64,000 bases of DNA from Furfurilactobacillus rossiae DSM 15814. Its GTDB lineage: Bacteria; Bacillota; Bacilli; Lactobacillales; Lactobacillaceae. The notes beneath the pieces are model-generated. The model was not told the DNA's origin and made no database searches. It saw only the letters and a list, made by a program, of their open reading frames with translations. The translations under genes and the position numbers were made by a program. Numbering within the stretch: position 1 is the stretch's first letter; each line of letters opens with the position of its first letter. Location of the stretch: the NCBI RefSeq assembly GCF_000428925.1, contig NZ_AUAW01000001.1:124001-188000 (forward strand), written 5' to 3'. This document shows positions 19,283-28,986 of the stretch, piece by piece.

Positions 19283-19328
19283 AGTGTCATGGTGCTCTCA
19301 ATTTGAGAAATCACCATGGCACTTTTTG
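19283..19328 (+). terminator. Terminator after pheT
   Basis: Arms AGTGTCATGGTG (19283-19294) and CACCATGGCACT (19312-19323), with one wobble pair, are followed by a T-run. Confidence 0.85.
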
Positions 19329-19476
19329 TCGTCTTAAGGGAAGTACGGACGCAAAAAAGCAATTTGTGATTAGCAAATGTGTCAAAAAGATGTCATTGCT
19401 ATGTGAAATGTGGTGTTGTAGTCTGTTTTTCGCTACAATGTAAAAGATGATTTTTTAAGAGGGGGAACTTAATATT

Positions 19477-20595
19477 ATGCAACGTCGCAGGCGTCGCCGG
19501 TCACATGCTGGCCGTTACTGGTTAATTGGTATCTTCATTGCGATTGTGCTCATTATTGTTGGCGTGGTCGTTGGCCGCAATATGGCTTACACCAATAACT
19601 TGAAGGCTGTTGATCCGAAGAGTCACAAGAAAGTTCAAATCGAAGTTCAGCAAGGGGCAACTTCTGATCAAGTTGCTTCTGAATTGCAAAAAGCTGGTGC
19701 CATCAAAAGCGCGTCAACTTTTAACAAGTACATTGCTGACCATAATCTGGCAGACTTTAAAGCCGGATATTTCGTTGTGACAAAGAACATGGATGTCAAA
19801 CAAGTGGCTAAACAACTGAACGGTGTTGGTTCAGATACGCCACTTATTACGACGTCTAAAAATTCACTTCTTATTACCGAAGGTGAATCTGTTGATCAGA
19901 TCGCAGCATCTTTGCCAAAGCATTCCAAATATACAAAGCAGGATTTCCTAAACTTGATGAAAGACCAAGATTTCTTGAACGGTCTTCAAAAGCTTTATCC
20001 AGATCTGTTGTCATCCACGATGTCAGCTTCAGATGTTCGTTACCATTTGGAAGGCTATTTGTTCCCAGCCGTATACGATACTAAGAAACCGAAGAATTTA
20101 AAGGCATTAGTTGAACAGATGGTTGCCGCTACTAATCAACGCATTCAACCCTACTTGTCTGAGCTCCAGCAAGAAAATCTGACTGTACAACAGGCAATGA
20201 CATTGGCTTCATTGGCTCAAAAAGAAGCAAACACGCCGAGCGATATGCATAAAGTAGCAGGTGTATTCTTCAATCGGATTAAGGCTAAGATGCCGTTACA
20301 GTCAGATGTATCTGTTCAGTATGCTTTGCAGACGCACAAGCCTAACTTGTCACTGGCTGATTTAAAGGTCGATTCGCCTTATAATTTGTATGCCAACACG
20401 GGTTACGGGCCAGGACCTTTTAATAACCCTGGTATTTATGCTATTAAAGCCATTGCTCAGCCAACTGACGAAGATCAAGACTACTTGTACTTTGTAGCTA
20501 ATATGAAGACAGGTAAGATTCATTTCTCCAAGACACTGGATGAACAAAATGCGTACACGCAAAAGTATCAAAACGATAATAATAAACAAAAATAA
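19477..20595 (+). CDS. mltG: Endolytic murein transglycosylase MltG
   Basis: Cleaves nascent glycan strands at the membrane, setting glycan length. A short Arg-rich cytoplasmic start precedes one membrane helix (about 14-33). A LysM-like region follows, then the YceG catalytic domain. The catalytic Glu is E250 in [10 protein letters not shown], and LEGYLFP is at 191-197. The 372-residue length is normal. AGGGGG precedes the ATG. The order mltG-udk-greA is conserved in lactobacilli. Confidence 0.95.
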   Translation: MQRRRRRRSHAGRYWLIGIFIAIVLIIVGVVVGRNMAYTNNLKAVDPKSHKKVQIEVQQGATSDQVASELQKAGAIKSASTFNKYIADHNLADFKAGYFVVTKNMDVKQVAKQLNGVGSDTPLITTSKNSLLITEGESVDQIAASLPKHSKYTKQDFLNLMKDQDFLNGLQKLYPDLLSSTMSASDVRYHLEGYLFPAVYDTKKPKNLKALVEQMVAATNQRIQPYLSELQQENLTVQQAMTLASLAQKEANTPSDMHKVAGVFFNRIKAKMPLQSDVSVQYALQTHKPNLSLADLKVDSPYNLYANTGYGPGPFNNPGIYAIKAIAQPTDEDQDYLYFVANMKTGKIHFSKTLDEQNAYTQKYQNDNNKQK

Positions 20596-20612
20596 TAAGC
20601 AAGAGGGCATCA

Positions 20613-21293
20613 ATGATGACAGAGCAGACAAAGCGGCCAATTGTAATTGGTGTTACCGGCGGGTCTGGTAGTGGTAAAACGACAGTTAGCCGGGCAATTT
20701 ATAATCAGCTTGCTGGACATTCAATTTTGATTATGCAACAAGATTCTTACTACAATGACCAAGCTGAAATGACCATGGCCGAAAGAAAAGCAGTTAATTA
20801 TGACCATCCATTGGCGTATGACAATGATCTTCTTATTAAGCAGCTTGATCGGTTGATTCACTATCAAGCCATTGATAAGCCAGTTTATGATTATAAGGAA
20901 TCCACACGCAGTGCCGAAACTGTTCGGCAGGAACCACGCGATGTGATTATTTTAGAAGGCATTTTGATTCTTGATGATCCTCGTCTACGTGACTTAATGG
21001 ATATAAAGGTCTACGTGGATACGGACGATGACATTCGGATCATTCGACGGATTCAACGTGATATAAATGAGCGCGGTCGAACATTGGACACTGTTATTAA
21101 ACAGTATTTAGCAACGGTTAAACCAATGTATCACGAATTCGTGGAACCAACGAAGCGTTATGCTGATATCATCGTTCCAGAAGGCGGCGAAAACACGGTC
21201 GCCATTGATCTTCTGTCAACGAAGATTCGTGACATTTTGGCGCGTGACGGTAAGGATAACCTGTTTAAGCAGGCCAATCATAAAGAAGCATAA
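20613..21293 (+). CDS. udk: Uridine kinase
   Basis: Phosphorylates uridine and cytidine in pyrimidine salvage. The Walker [10 protein letters not shown] is near the N-terminus, followed by [16 protein letters not shown] and the nucleoside kinase lid with [12 protein letters not shown]. The 226 residues fit. Two ATGs are in tandem (20613, 20616) behind AAGAGGGC. Confidence 0.95.
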   Translation: MMTEQTKRPIVIGVTGGSGSGKTTVSRAIYNQLAGHSILIMQQDSYYNDQAEMTMAERKAVNYDHPLAYDNDLLIKQLDRLIHYQAIDKPVYDYKESTRSAETVRQEPRDVIILEGILILDDPRLRDLMDIKVYVDTDDDIRIIRRIQRDINERGRTLDTVIKQYLATVKPMYHEFVEPTKRYADIIVPEGGENTVAIDLLSTKIRDILARDGKDNLFKQANHKEA

Positions 21294-21307
21294 ATAGTTC
21301 ACCTTAA

Positions 21308-21346
21308 AACGGCAAAGACAGGAACTTTATCTGGTTTTGTCGTTTT
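21308..21346 (+). terminator. Terminator after udk
   Basis: AAACGGCAAAGACAG pairs, with wobbles, with CTGGTTTTGTCGTTT. A T-run ends the hairpin. Confidence 0.75.
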
Positions 21347-21412
21347 TTGGTCCTTTAAGGTTGTGATTTACGTAATTCAGTCGGAGAATGTGCGTTTTTT
21401 TACAGGAAGCCG

Positions 21413-21444
21413 TTTACAAGGTGTAGATCACATGGTAACCTTGT
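21413..21444 (+). promoter_or_regulatory. Putative greA promoter with overlapping dyad
   Basis: TTTACA (21413-21418) and an extended TGGTAACCT (TAACCT at 21436-21441) have 17-base spacing. The dyad ACAAGGT (21416-21422) / ACCTTGT (21438-21444) covers both elements and could be an operator. Confidence 0.4.
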
Positions 21445-21479
21445 GACTGTCGAAATTAGTTACAAAGGAGCCTCTAACT

Positions 21480-21965
21480 ATGGCTGAAGAAAAAACATAC
21501 CCAATGACTGAAGAGGGCAAAGCTAAACTAGAAAAAGAATTAGAAAATTTAAAAACAGTGACCCGTCCGCAAATTATTGAACGCATTAAGATTGCGCGTG
21601 GTTTCGGTGATTTGTCAGAAAACTCCGAATACGAATCTGCCAAAGATGAACAGTCTAACATTGAAAGCCGAATTTCATTGGTCGAAACAATGTTACACAA
21701 TGCTGAAATTATTGACAGTAATGCAGTGGCTGCTGATGAAGTTTCAATTGGTAAATTGGTCAGCTTTAAGGAACTGCCTGATGAAGAACCTGAAAGTTAC
21801 ACCATTGTCGGTGCTGCCGAAGCTGACCCAATGAGTGGCAAGATTTCAAACGATTCGCCAATCGCTCGCAGTTTGATTGGTCACAAAGTTGGGGATGAAG
21901 TAGAAATTAAAATTCCTGCTGGGTCAATGAAGGTTTCAATTTTATCCGTTAAGAACGCTGAATAA
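21480..21965 (+). CDS. greA: Transcription elongation factor GreA
   Basis: Rescues backtracked RNA polymerase by stimulating transcript cleavage. The N-terminal coiled coil contains the acidic tip in [19 protein letters not shown] (residues near 41-59). The C-terminal FKBP-like domain ends with [18 protein letters not shown]. The 161 residues are normal. AAAGGAG precedes the ATG. Confidence 0.96.
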   Translation: MAEEKTYPMTEEGKAKLEKELENLKTVTRPQIIERIKIARGFGDLSENSEYESAKDEQSNIESRISLVETMLHNAEIIDSNAVAADEVSIGKLVSFKELPDEEPESYTIVGAAEADPMSGKISNDSPIARSLIGHKVGDEVEIKIPAGSMKVSILSVKNAE

Positions 21966-22012
21966 GCTTTTAGTAGTGCTTAGCGTCATTAATAGTGAAT
22001 AAGGCCTATCTC

Positions 22013-22091
22013 AGAGGCTGTGAAAAATCAGATTGTATCACCGTTTAGTCTTTATTGGTGATATTGCTTGGTGATTTCACAGCTTCTTTTG
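22013..22091 (+). terminator. Large hairpin after greA, likely terminator
   Basis: Outer arms GAGGCTGTGAAA and TTTCACAGCTTC enclose an inner ATCACC/GGTGAT pair. CTTTTG follows. The T-run is short, so termination may be partial. Confidence 0.6.
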
Positions 22092-22093
22092 AT

Positions 22094-22145
22094 TACCTTA
22101 AGGTAGCGTCCGCTGTTTGTCGTCATACCTTAAGTACGGTAAAAT
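22094..22145 (+). promoter_or_regulatory. FemX-type gene promoter with repeated TACCTTAAG boxes
   Basis: TTGTCG (22117-22122) and TAAAAT (22140-22145) have 17-base spacing. TACCTTAAG occurs at 22094-22102, inside the palindrome TACCTTAAGGTA, and again at 22126-22134 within the spacer. The two copies are 32 bases apart, about three helical turns. Confidence 0.5.
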
Positions 22146-22192
22146 AATGAACAGGTTTACACCAATTAGTTAATTTTGAAAGGAACGACAAC

Positions 22193-23194
22193 ATGCCGAT
22201 TATCAATGAACAAGATCATGATGCAATGACGCGCTACACAGAATTTGTGCGACGCGCACCCTTTACTTCAATTACACAGGATCCAGGTTGGGGAGAAATT
22301 AAGAACAACTGGGAACCGTTACATGTCACCCTTGAGAAGGATGGCAAGATTACAGCGGCGATGTCCATCTTAATGATTGCAAATGAAGACGGTGAAAAGC
22401 TCGCCTATTGTTCAAAGGGACCGGTTTGTGATCCAACGGATGTTGCGACTATCGATGCATTGGTAGCAGAAGCAGAGCCTACCTTACGAGAAAACAATGT
22501 GTATGTCTTGCGGATGGACCCTGAGGTTGTTTACGACGATGCACTAAACGATACGTTTAAACAACACGGTTACCAAGTAAGAAATCGTAATGTCGGCATA
22601 CATGATACAATTCAGCCGCGGTTTAACATGGTGATGGATTTACAGGATAAAAGTATTGATGATGTGTTAATGACATTTCGGCCGAATACGCGTCACGATG
22701 TGCGTCACTCAATTAAGCCTGAATTAACGGTAGATTCTGGTAGCAGCATGGCGGAAATGGACCGATTCTATGCACTTTATGAGGCAATGAGTCACCGACA
22801 AGGAATCACTTACCGTCCGCGAGATTACTTTGACAGAATGGTAACGGCCTTTGAAGGCACTGATATTTTACGCATCTTCGTCGCCCATTCTGAAACACAA
22901 GATTTGGCCGGCTCATTAGCGTTTAAGTATGGTGATAAGCTCTGGTATATGTACGGTGGCAGTATTAATGAAGAGCCGAAGCTACTCGCGCCGTACCGAA
23001 TTCAGTGGGCGATGATCAACGAAGCCGTTGATGCACATAAAGACCGTTATGATCTAGGTGGCGTCTTTGCACTAGACAAGAGTGATGGTTTGTGGCTGTT
23101 TAAGCACGGTTATGTGCGTGAAGCCACTGAATATATTGGCGAAATTGACAAAGTTTATGACGAACAGGCCTACCAAAAGTTTGTTAACCGTTAG
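22193..23194 (+). CDS. FemX/MurM-type peptidoglycan bridge aminoacyltransferase
   Basis: A 333-residue FemAB-family protein with two GNAT-like lobes. These enzymes add the first residue of the peptidoglycan interpeptide bridge to lipid II from aminoacyl-tRNA. Blocks such as SITQDPGWGEIK, YCSKGPVCDP, FRPNTRHDVRHS and the late YDLGGVFALDKSDGLWLFKHG (from about residue 291) match the family. It is a single gene with AAAGGAACG upstream. The amino acid added cannot be predicted. Confidence 0.88.
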   Translation: MPIINEQDHDAMTRYTEFVRRAPFTSITQDPGWGEIKNNWEPLHVTLEKDGKITAAMSILMIANEDGEKLAYCSKGPVCDPTDVATIDALVAEAEPTLRENNVYVLRMDPEVVYDDALNDTFKQHGYQVRNRNVGIHDTIQPRFNMVMDLQDKSIDDVLMTFRPNTRHDVRHSIKPELTVDSGSSMAEMDRFYALYEAMSHRQGITYRPRDYFDRMVTAFEGTDILRIFVAHSETQDLAGSLAFKYGDKLWYMYGGSINEEPKLLAPYRIQWAMINEAVDAHKDRYDLGGVFALDKSDGLWLFKHGYVREATEYIGEIDKVYDEQAYQKFVNR

Positions 23195-23308
23195 TACTTG
23201 TGAAGGCTGTCACATCAACGTTTAACAGGAATGTATTCATTGGTTTTCCACTTTATTTGTGCTAAAGTATACGCATGAAAGCGAATTCATTAGAGTGGAG
23301 GCCCACGT

Positions 23309-23626
23309 ATGCAAATTACAGTTACAGACGCTGCCAGCAAATGGTTTCAAGATGAAGTAGGTCTGAAACCAGGTGATGGGATGAAGTTTTACGGTAAGGT
23401 ATATGGTAAAACACCGATTCATGATGGTTTTTCAATGGCAATGGTGCCGGATAAAGAACCTGACCGGCCAGTTGGTGAGACTGAAAAAGATGGGATTAAG
23501 TATTTTGTGAATTATGGAGATGCGTGGTTTTTCGCTGGTTACGATTTTGTCATTGATTTTGATGAGAAAAATGATGAACCTAAATATGAATATGTTGCGC
23601 AAGAACATGATTCACGGTTGAAGTAG
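23309..23626 (+). CDS. HesB/YneR-family protein
   Basis: A 105-residue HesB-like fold. It lacks the cysteines that bind Fe-S clusters in IscA/SufA (no Cys in the protein), like Firmicute YneR proteins, so an Fe-S carrier role is doubtful. The YFVNYGDAWFFAGYDFVIDF block is typical. GGAGG lies upstream of the ATG, and a strong terminator follows. Confidence 0.82.
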   Translation: MQITVTDAASKWFQDEVGLKPGDGMKFYGKVYGKTPIHDGFSMAMVPDKEPDRPVGETEKDGIKYFVNYGDAWFFAGYDFVIDFDEKNDEPKYEYVAQEHDSRLK

Positions 23627-23676
23627 GTTACTTGAGATTAAGTAATGCTGTTGATTAGCTTAAAATGATGAGTATT

Positions 23677-23721
23677 AAAAAGCGTTCTGCCTTTTCCAAA
23701 CGGAAAAGCAGAACGCTTTTT
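23677..23721. terminator. Bidirectional terminator
   Basis: A 20-base stem (one bulged C) around AAAC, with A's on one side and T's on the other. It lies between the convergent HesB-like and YfhO genes. Confidence 0.92.
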
Positions 23722-23766
23722 AATGTTGATTGCTACAATAACGAACCAGTTAGACAGCTGGGACTC

Positions 23767-26406
23767 TTATTTGACAAGAACAGCGTTATTGTGGCGACGC
23801 TTTATCCATTCGCTAGCACCTAAGACAACGAGACTAACTAGCGAGATGAAAATACCTGCACCGAGGTGAGGTGTTCGATAACGAAGGGTAATGTGATGAG
23901 GACCGGGTGTAAGTCGTAACGCGATAAATTCATCGGCGATTGTATGTGTGCTGACACGATGACCGTCAACGAAGGCTTGCCAGCCGTCTTGAGCAGGGAT
24001 GCTTGTCATCAATACCGGTTGTTTATAAGTAGCGATGACGTGTCCGCTAAGGTGTGTTTGCCCCCAATCCGTAACTTTAAGTGGGTGCTGTTGCAATTGC
24101 TTAATTCCCTCTTGGAATGCTTGCTGCGGCAATTGGTATAAAGTGACATTTTGAAGCCAGAGAGCATTTTTTTTAAGGACAAACGTGATTTTTTGTGGTT
24201 CATCCTTTTGTTGATTTGCGATATTGACTAAAACTGTATTTCTGAATGTTTGATACTGTGCCAGCGGTTGACCATTCAACAGCATTTTAACATTGTCCTT
24301 TTGCAAATTAGCACCAAGCGATAAATAGTAAGCGTCGTCGGTTTGCGGTGTGAAGGTTAATGTCATTTGCGCGGGTTTCCGCGGCTTTATTTTGGTCAGG
24401 GTAGATCCGGTGATATTGGTCAAGCGGTTTGTGTTGGTAAACGTTACACCGTTGAAATTAGCGGCGGTGAATAACTTCGTTTGAGATGATTGGCCTAATA
24501 AAGCATTCCACAACTGATTTTGATTAGTCATGGGATCATGAATAATTTGTTTGACGCCAAGTGTTTGTCTGGCCGCCATGAAGCCCATTCCTAAGCTATT
24601 AGGATTTTGATAAATAGTTGTTTGTGGCAATTGCTTGGTAGCCGAGTAGTCGTGAAGATCTGGCTTACGAGTTAATGTTGGTAAGTATTTGTATTCCGAA
24701 TGATGACCAACGAGAGGAATGTCATTGACGCTCCAGAAATATTTCATATTCAGCAACGCGTCCATAAATTCGGTTCCGTTCGCATATGTGACGAAACCAT
24801 CACCATCGGGATTACCTGTCAAGTCGTAGAATCCTGTTGTTTTACGCTCTAGTGTTGATCCGAAGTGTGAGCCACTGAAGTAATCTCCCTGCATGGGATC
24901 ATCTTTTGTACGTTGAAAGGTGGTGCCAACACGGTATAAACCAGAATTCAAGTTTTTCGTCGCTTGGCTGGTCTGATCGAGAATGTTGGTATAAATTGCA
25001 AACTGGTTTTGCGGTACATAGCTAATTTTATTGAGTGATAAAACTGCATTAGTGCCCATGTCAGCGAGCGTCAGCAGCGGAATTAGATAGAGTAACCAGT
25101 GGAACCGGTGTGCTAATGGAGATAGGCAAATGAGTGCAATCAGCATCATCGCAGTTCCGGTGATAATTTGTCCTGTAGTGATGAAATTTAAATGGTGACT
25201 GTCTATAAAAACGTAGGTATCGGTTGCGACTAAAAGCAAGGTTGTAACGCCAATTGACCCCCAATTGAGGTGTCTTTCCGGACGCCACGTTATTGCTGCT
25301 AACCAAATAAGCCAGAAGCTGACGATAAATGAAAAACGATAAGGGTACCAAATTGGGAATTGTCCAGCATGCCATAATAAATTTAATGGCGTGAATGACA
25401 CAGAGAGGACAAAGAAAATGGTGATGAGACCGGCTACTAGCTTAACCGACCAGTGAAATTTGCCTTCAATGAAAAAAGCAACAACTAGGATAAGAACGGC
25501 CGCGCCGACAAATAAATTAGGCTGTCCCTTAGGCATTTGAGCAAAATTAAAACCGCCTGGATAAAGTTTGCCCAACATTTTTAAAGGCGCATAATCCCAT
25601 GTCCATTTAAATTTAGTGAGGGTGTAACTTGCCTTACTTAGCTGTAATGCGAAATATGTGGGGAGTAGGATAAATGCTGCGATGCCACCGGCTAATACGG
25701 ATGCGCCGACGTACTGTAAGCCATTAATGAGCAGGCGATGCCATGATTGCCAATGCCAAACAACACTAAAGATGAAGTACAAAATGGTGAACAAACTAAT
25801 CATGTAAGCCATGTAATAGTTCACGATGAAGGCAACTGCTAGCCAACTTACGTATGGCAACCAATGTTGTTGTTTGATGAGGCACTCAAGACCATAAACC
25901 ACCAATGGCAAAACAATCAGTGCGTCTAACCACATAAGATTAAGCTGATTGGCAATGGTCCAACCAGACAACGCGTAGATGGTACCAAACATGGGTAACC
26001 GCCAACCAGATTGAATCTGCAACCGGTTTAATACCCAGCCCAGGCTGAGACCCGCACAACCGTATTTGGCAACGGTCATTATGAGAACGCCGGTTGAAAG
26101 GCCACCTTTGCTAAAGGGGAGCAGCAATAAGTTAAACGGGCTCATTAAATAGTAGGCCCATAAGCTGGTTGTTTCTCCGCCAAGGGCTTTGCTAAAACTA
26201 TAAAAGAAACTACCAGGGTGATGTAGCAACGTATTCCTAAAGAACGCAAAAAAATCGATGTATTGTTGCCCCATGTCAACAGTTAATAAAGAACTACGGC
26301 CAAACGGTGCCATGCCACGGCTGGCAAAATAAATTAACATGAAAAGACTGGGCACAAGAAAGCTCAGTAATAATGGCCATGTTTTGTTGATGAAGTGTTT
26401 GATCAT
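23767..26406 (-). CDS. YfhO-family multispanning membrane protein
   Basis: An 879-residue protein. About 12 hydrophobic segments fill the first half, a large extracytoplasmic domain with beta-rich sequence spans about 450-840, and a last helix lies near the C-terminus with an RRHNN tail. YfhO proteins are GT-C-like enzymes. They have been linked to lipoteichoic acid glycosylation (B. subtilis YfhO, Listeria GtlB). That role here is inference. The start has AAAGGA upstream, and the gene diverges from the penicillin-binding protein gene. Confidence 0.88.
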   Translation of the reverse strand: MIKHFINKTWPLLLSFLVPSLFMLIYFASRGMAPFGRSSLLTVDMGQQYIDFFAFFRNTLLHHPGSFFYSFSKALGGETTSLWAYYLMSPFNLLLLPFSKGGLSTGVLIMTVAKYGCAGLSLGWVLNRLQIQSGWRLPMFGTIYALSGWTIANQLNLMWLDALIVLPLVVYGLECLIKQQHWLPYVSWLAVAFIVNYYMAYMISLFTILYFIFSVVWHWQSWHRLLINGLQYVGASVLAGGIAAFILLPTYFALQLSKASYTLTKFKWTWDYAPLKMLGKLYPGGFNFAQMPKGQPNLFVGAAVLILVVAFFIEGKFHWSVKLVAGLITIFFVLSVSFTPLNLLWHAGQFPIWYPYRFSFIVSFWLIWLAAITWRPERHLNWGSIGVTTLLLVATDTYVFIDSHHLNFITTGQIITGTAMMLIALICLSPLAHRFHWLLYLIPLLTLADMGTNAVLSLNKISYVPQNQFAIYTNILDQTSQATKNLNSGLYRVGTTFQRTKDDPMQGDYFSGSHFGSTLERKTTGFYDLTGNPDGDGFVTYANGTEFMDALLNMKYFWSVNDIPLVGHHSEYKYLPTLTRKPDLHDYSATKQLPQTTIYQNPNSLGMGFMAARQTLGVKQIIHDPMTNQNQLWNALLGQSSQTKLFTAANFNGVTFTNTNRLTNITGSTLTKIKPRKPAQMTLTFTPQTDDAYYLSLGANLQKDNVKMLLNGQPLAQYQTFRNTVLVNIANQQKDEPQKITFVLKKNALWLQNVTLYQLPQQAFQEGIKQLQQHPLKVTDWGQTHLSGHVIATYKQPVLMTSIPAQDGWQAFVDGHRVSTHTIADEFIALRLTPGPHHITLRYRTPHLGAGIFISLVSLVVLGASEWIKRRHNNAVLVK

Positions 26407-26481
26407 TGTTTTAGCGGATTCCTTTCTCTCAAAAAAAAGTAAAGTTTGCCTTGGCCACTTTAGCTTTTTGATAACTTCCTA

Positions 26482-26524
26482 TACAATGATAGACGATACT
26501 TTTCGACTGGCAAAGTGCTTTGCC
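26482..26524 (+). promoter_or_regulatory. -10 element and perfect palindrome before pbp
   Basis: TACAAT (26482-26487) is followed at 26509-26524 by the perfect dyad GGCAAAG-TG-CTTTGCC in the expected 5' untranslated region. No good -35 is seen. The dyad may be an operator or a short RNA hairpin. Confidence 0.4.
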
Positions 26525-26576
26525 GAAATTTTACGTATATCGTGTTAAAAGATGTGCAATTATGAATTAGATAAGG

Positions 26577-28652
26577 ATGGTTGAGGATTCAGTGTTTAAT
26601 AAGTTTATTCAGCGCAGAAAAACGCAAACCAATCACGACGATCAAACGACGCGGATTCCGTTTCGGTTAAATTTACTGCTGGTCATTGTGTTTCTTTTGT
26701 TAGCAGCCTTGGCCTTTCAAATGGCTTATTTACAGTTGAAAAAAGGTTCAATGTTTAAGGCAGAAATTAACCGTACGGATAATACGATTGAAACTAACAA
26801 TGTGCAACGTGGGATGATCTACGATTCAACAGGTAAAGTGCTGGTCGGCAACGAGGCCCATCAGGCCATTAGCTATACTAAAGGAATCAATGTTACCGCT
26901 GAAGATATGTACAAGGTGGCTAACAAGCTTGGCGATTATCTGACGGTGCCGACGAATACATTAACAGATCGTCAGGCAGCAATATATTATTTGGCGGATA
27001 GCAAACATAGTGCAGCGGTCACTGCTAAAATTCCTAAGGCTAGTTCTATGAGCACAACTGCTCTGCAGGCCGCTCAACAGGATTACGTGGCCAAACACAA
27101 GCCTGAACTATCTGACAGTCAGAAAAACGCTGCCACGATCTTCACCAAGATGAATGGTGCCTATGCCTTGTCCACGACTTACATTAAAGAGACGGACGTA
27201 ACGCCCACGGAAGTGTCACAAATCGGTGAACACATGTCAGATATGCCTGGTGTGAAAACGGCAACCAGTTGGTCACGGTCGTACCCTGCAGGAAATTCCG
27301 TTAAGAGTTTCGTAGGGACTGTCACGACTGAAAAGCAAGGGTTGCCGGCTGACGAGGTTAATGAGTTGCTCTCACAGGGTTACTCACGTAACGATTCCGT
27401 TGGGTCGAGTTACTTGGAGAAAGCGTACGAGCCAATTCTTCGCGGAACTAAGTCCAGAACGTCTGTGGAAGTTAGCAATAATAGCAAAATCACCAAGGAA
27501 ACCAAAGAATACGCTGGTGCCAAGGGCTCTAATTTGGTCTTGACGGTTAATTCTAAATTTCAGGATGATGTCCAAAAAGTCATTGATAAACGCTTGCCAA
27601 GTGGCACCTGTCAGGGTGCTTACGCAGTGGTCATGAATCCCCAAACGGGAGCTGTGCTAGCAATGGGCGGTGATTCCCGTGATCCAAACACTGGGAAAGT
27701 GACAACTGATGCATTAGGTGCAATCAATCAACCAATCGTTATGGGGTCTGTTGTTAAGCCCGCTATGTTGACCGGCGGTTTCGAGAGTGGCGCTATTACA
27801 CCTTCGAACAATACACTGGTTGATCAACCGATTATTCTAACGGGGACGTCGAAAATCACAACTGACTGGAACCAAAACGGTGCTTTCCCGATGGATGCTG
27901 CACTGGCGCTAGAAGAATCCTCTAACTCATATGCCGTTCAAGTTGCGATGAAGATGGTTGGTTTCAAATATTCGCAAGGTGAATCCATCAATGGGTTACC
28001 AAGCACAATGTTCCAGACGCTTAGAAATAATTTCAGTCAGTATGGACTGGGTGTTAAGACGGGGATTGACCTACCAGGTGAGTCTGCGGGCTTAAAGGGG
28101 CTGTCTGGTCGCGCCAACATTGGGTCAGCCTTAGTTGAAGCATTTGGTAACTATGACGCGTACACAACGTTACAATTAGCTCAGTATGTGTCAACGCTGG
28201 CTAATGGTGGTTATCGGATGCAGCCATACTTAGTCTCACAAATTCGTGGAACTGACAAGAATGGTGGACTAGGAAATGTTGAATATCAGGCTCATCCAAA
28301 AGCATTGAACTACGTTTCAGCAAGTGCTGATGCCAAGAAGATTATTAAACAAGGGATGTGGCAAGTGGTTAACGGTTCCTCAGCACATAAAACTGGGGCT
28401 GAAGTGCTAACTAAATTGAAGCCTGGGATTGCTGCCAAAACGGGGACTGCCGAAACATTTGTTAACGGTAAGCAAACTGTTACTTCCAGTATCATTAGTT
28501 TTGCACCAACAGATAATCCACAAGTTGCTGTTGCTGTTGCGGTTCCCGGATTGCCGGAAGAAACTGCTTCATACCTTGTCAACCAGGATATTGCTGCTGA
28601 CATTTATAATTTGTACTGGAAAGACATTCAAAGTTCTGACGGATTTAAATAG
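26577..28652 (+). CDS. Class B penicillin-binding protein (PBP2B-like transpeptidase)
   Basis: A membrane-anchored D,D-transpeptidase. One N-terminal helix (about 27-49) precedes a PBP dimerisation domain and a transpeptidase domain. The catalytic motifs are SVVK (nucleophile Ser), SSN and KTGTAE. No PASTA repeats are seen. The ATG at 26577 has no properly spaced ribosome binding site. A GTG at 26592 lies four bases after GAGGA and would start MFNKFIQRR, so the true start may be there. Septal or elongation role is not settled by sequence. Confidence 0.92.
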   Translation: MVEDSVFNKFIQRRKTQTNHDDQTTRIPFRLNLLLVIVFLLLAALAFQMAYLQLKKGSMFKAEINRTDNTIETNNVQRGMIYDSTGKVLVGNEAHQAISYTKGINVTAEDMYKVANKLGDYLTVPTNTLTDRQAAIYYLADSKHSAAVTAKIPKASSMSTTALQAAQQDYVAKHKPELSDSQKNAATIFTKMNGAYALSTTYIKETDVTPTEVSQIGEHMSDMPGVKTATSWSRSYPAGNSVKSFVGTVTTEKQGLPADEVNELLSQGYSRNDSVGSSYLEKAYEPILRGTKSRTSVEVSNNSKITKETKEYAGAKGSNLVLTVNSKFQDDVQKVIDKRLPSGTCQGAYAVVMNPQTGAVLAMGGDSRDPNTGKVTTDALGAINQPIVMGSVVKPAMLTGGFESGAITPSNNTLVDQPIILTGTSKITTDWNQNGAFPMDAALALEESSNSYAVQVAMKMVGFKYSQGESINGLPSTMFQTLRNNFSQYGLGVKTGIDLPGESAGLKGLSGRANIGSALVEAFGNYDAYTTLQLAQYVSTLANGGYRMQPYLVSQIRGTDKNGGLGNVEYQAHPKALNYVSASADAKKIIKQGMWQVVNGSSAHKTGAEVLTKLKPGIAAKTGTAETFVNGKQTVTSSIISFAPTDNPQVAVAVAVPGLPEETASYLVNQDIAADIYNLYWKDIQSSDGFK

Positions 28653-28670
28653 TCAATTGTCAGAAAATAC

Positions 28671-28699
28671 TGGTCAACAATGAATAAAAATGATAAAAT
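28671..28699 (+). promoter_or_regulatory. rpmG promoter
   Basis: TGGTCA (28671-28676), a 17-base spacer ending in TGA, and TAAAAT (28694-28699), so an extended -10 as well. Confidence 0.6.
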
Positions 28700-28750
28700 T
28701 GTTCGAGTTGAGGCGTCTTCGCCAATTTCAAGCAGAGTGGAGGGTTAAAG

Positions 28751-28900
28751 ATGCGCGTACACATTACCTTAGAATGCACCGAATGTGGTCGGCAAACATA
28801 CTTGTCATCAAAGAATCGGCGCAACAATCCAGACCGGATCGAATTAAACAAGTACTGCCCTCACGATCGCAAAGTCACTTTGCACCGTGAAACTAAGTAA
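28751..28900 (+). CDS. rpmG: 50S ribosomal protein L33
   Basis: A 49-residue L33 starting [17 protein letters not shown] and ending [13 protein letters not shown] and a third Cys in KYCPHDRK are present. GGAGGG lies upstream of the ATG, and a promoter and a terminator flank it. Confidence 0.96.
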   Translation: MRVHITLECTECGRQTYLSSKNRRNNPDRIELNKYCPHDRKVTLHRETK

Positions 28901-28910
28901 TGACTAATTA

Positions 28911-28938
28911 GCGCCTGGGAATTCCTCGGGCGCTTTTT
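28911..28938 (+). terminator. Terminator after rpmG
   Basis: GCGCC pairs with GGCGC around a short loop region, followed by six T's. Confidence 0.75.
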
Positions 28939-28986
28939 TGTTTTCAATAGAAAATAATCGCAATCGTTATCCGCTGATGGAGGTGC

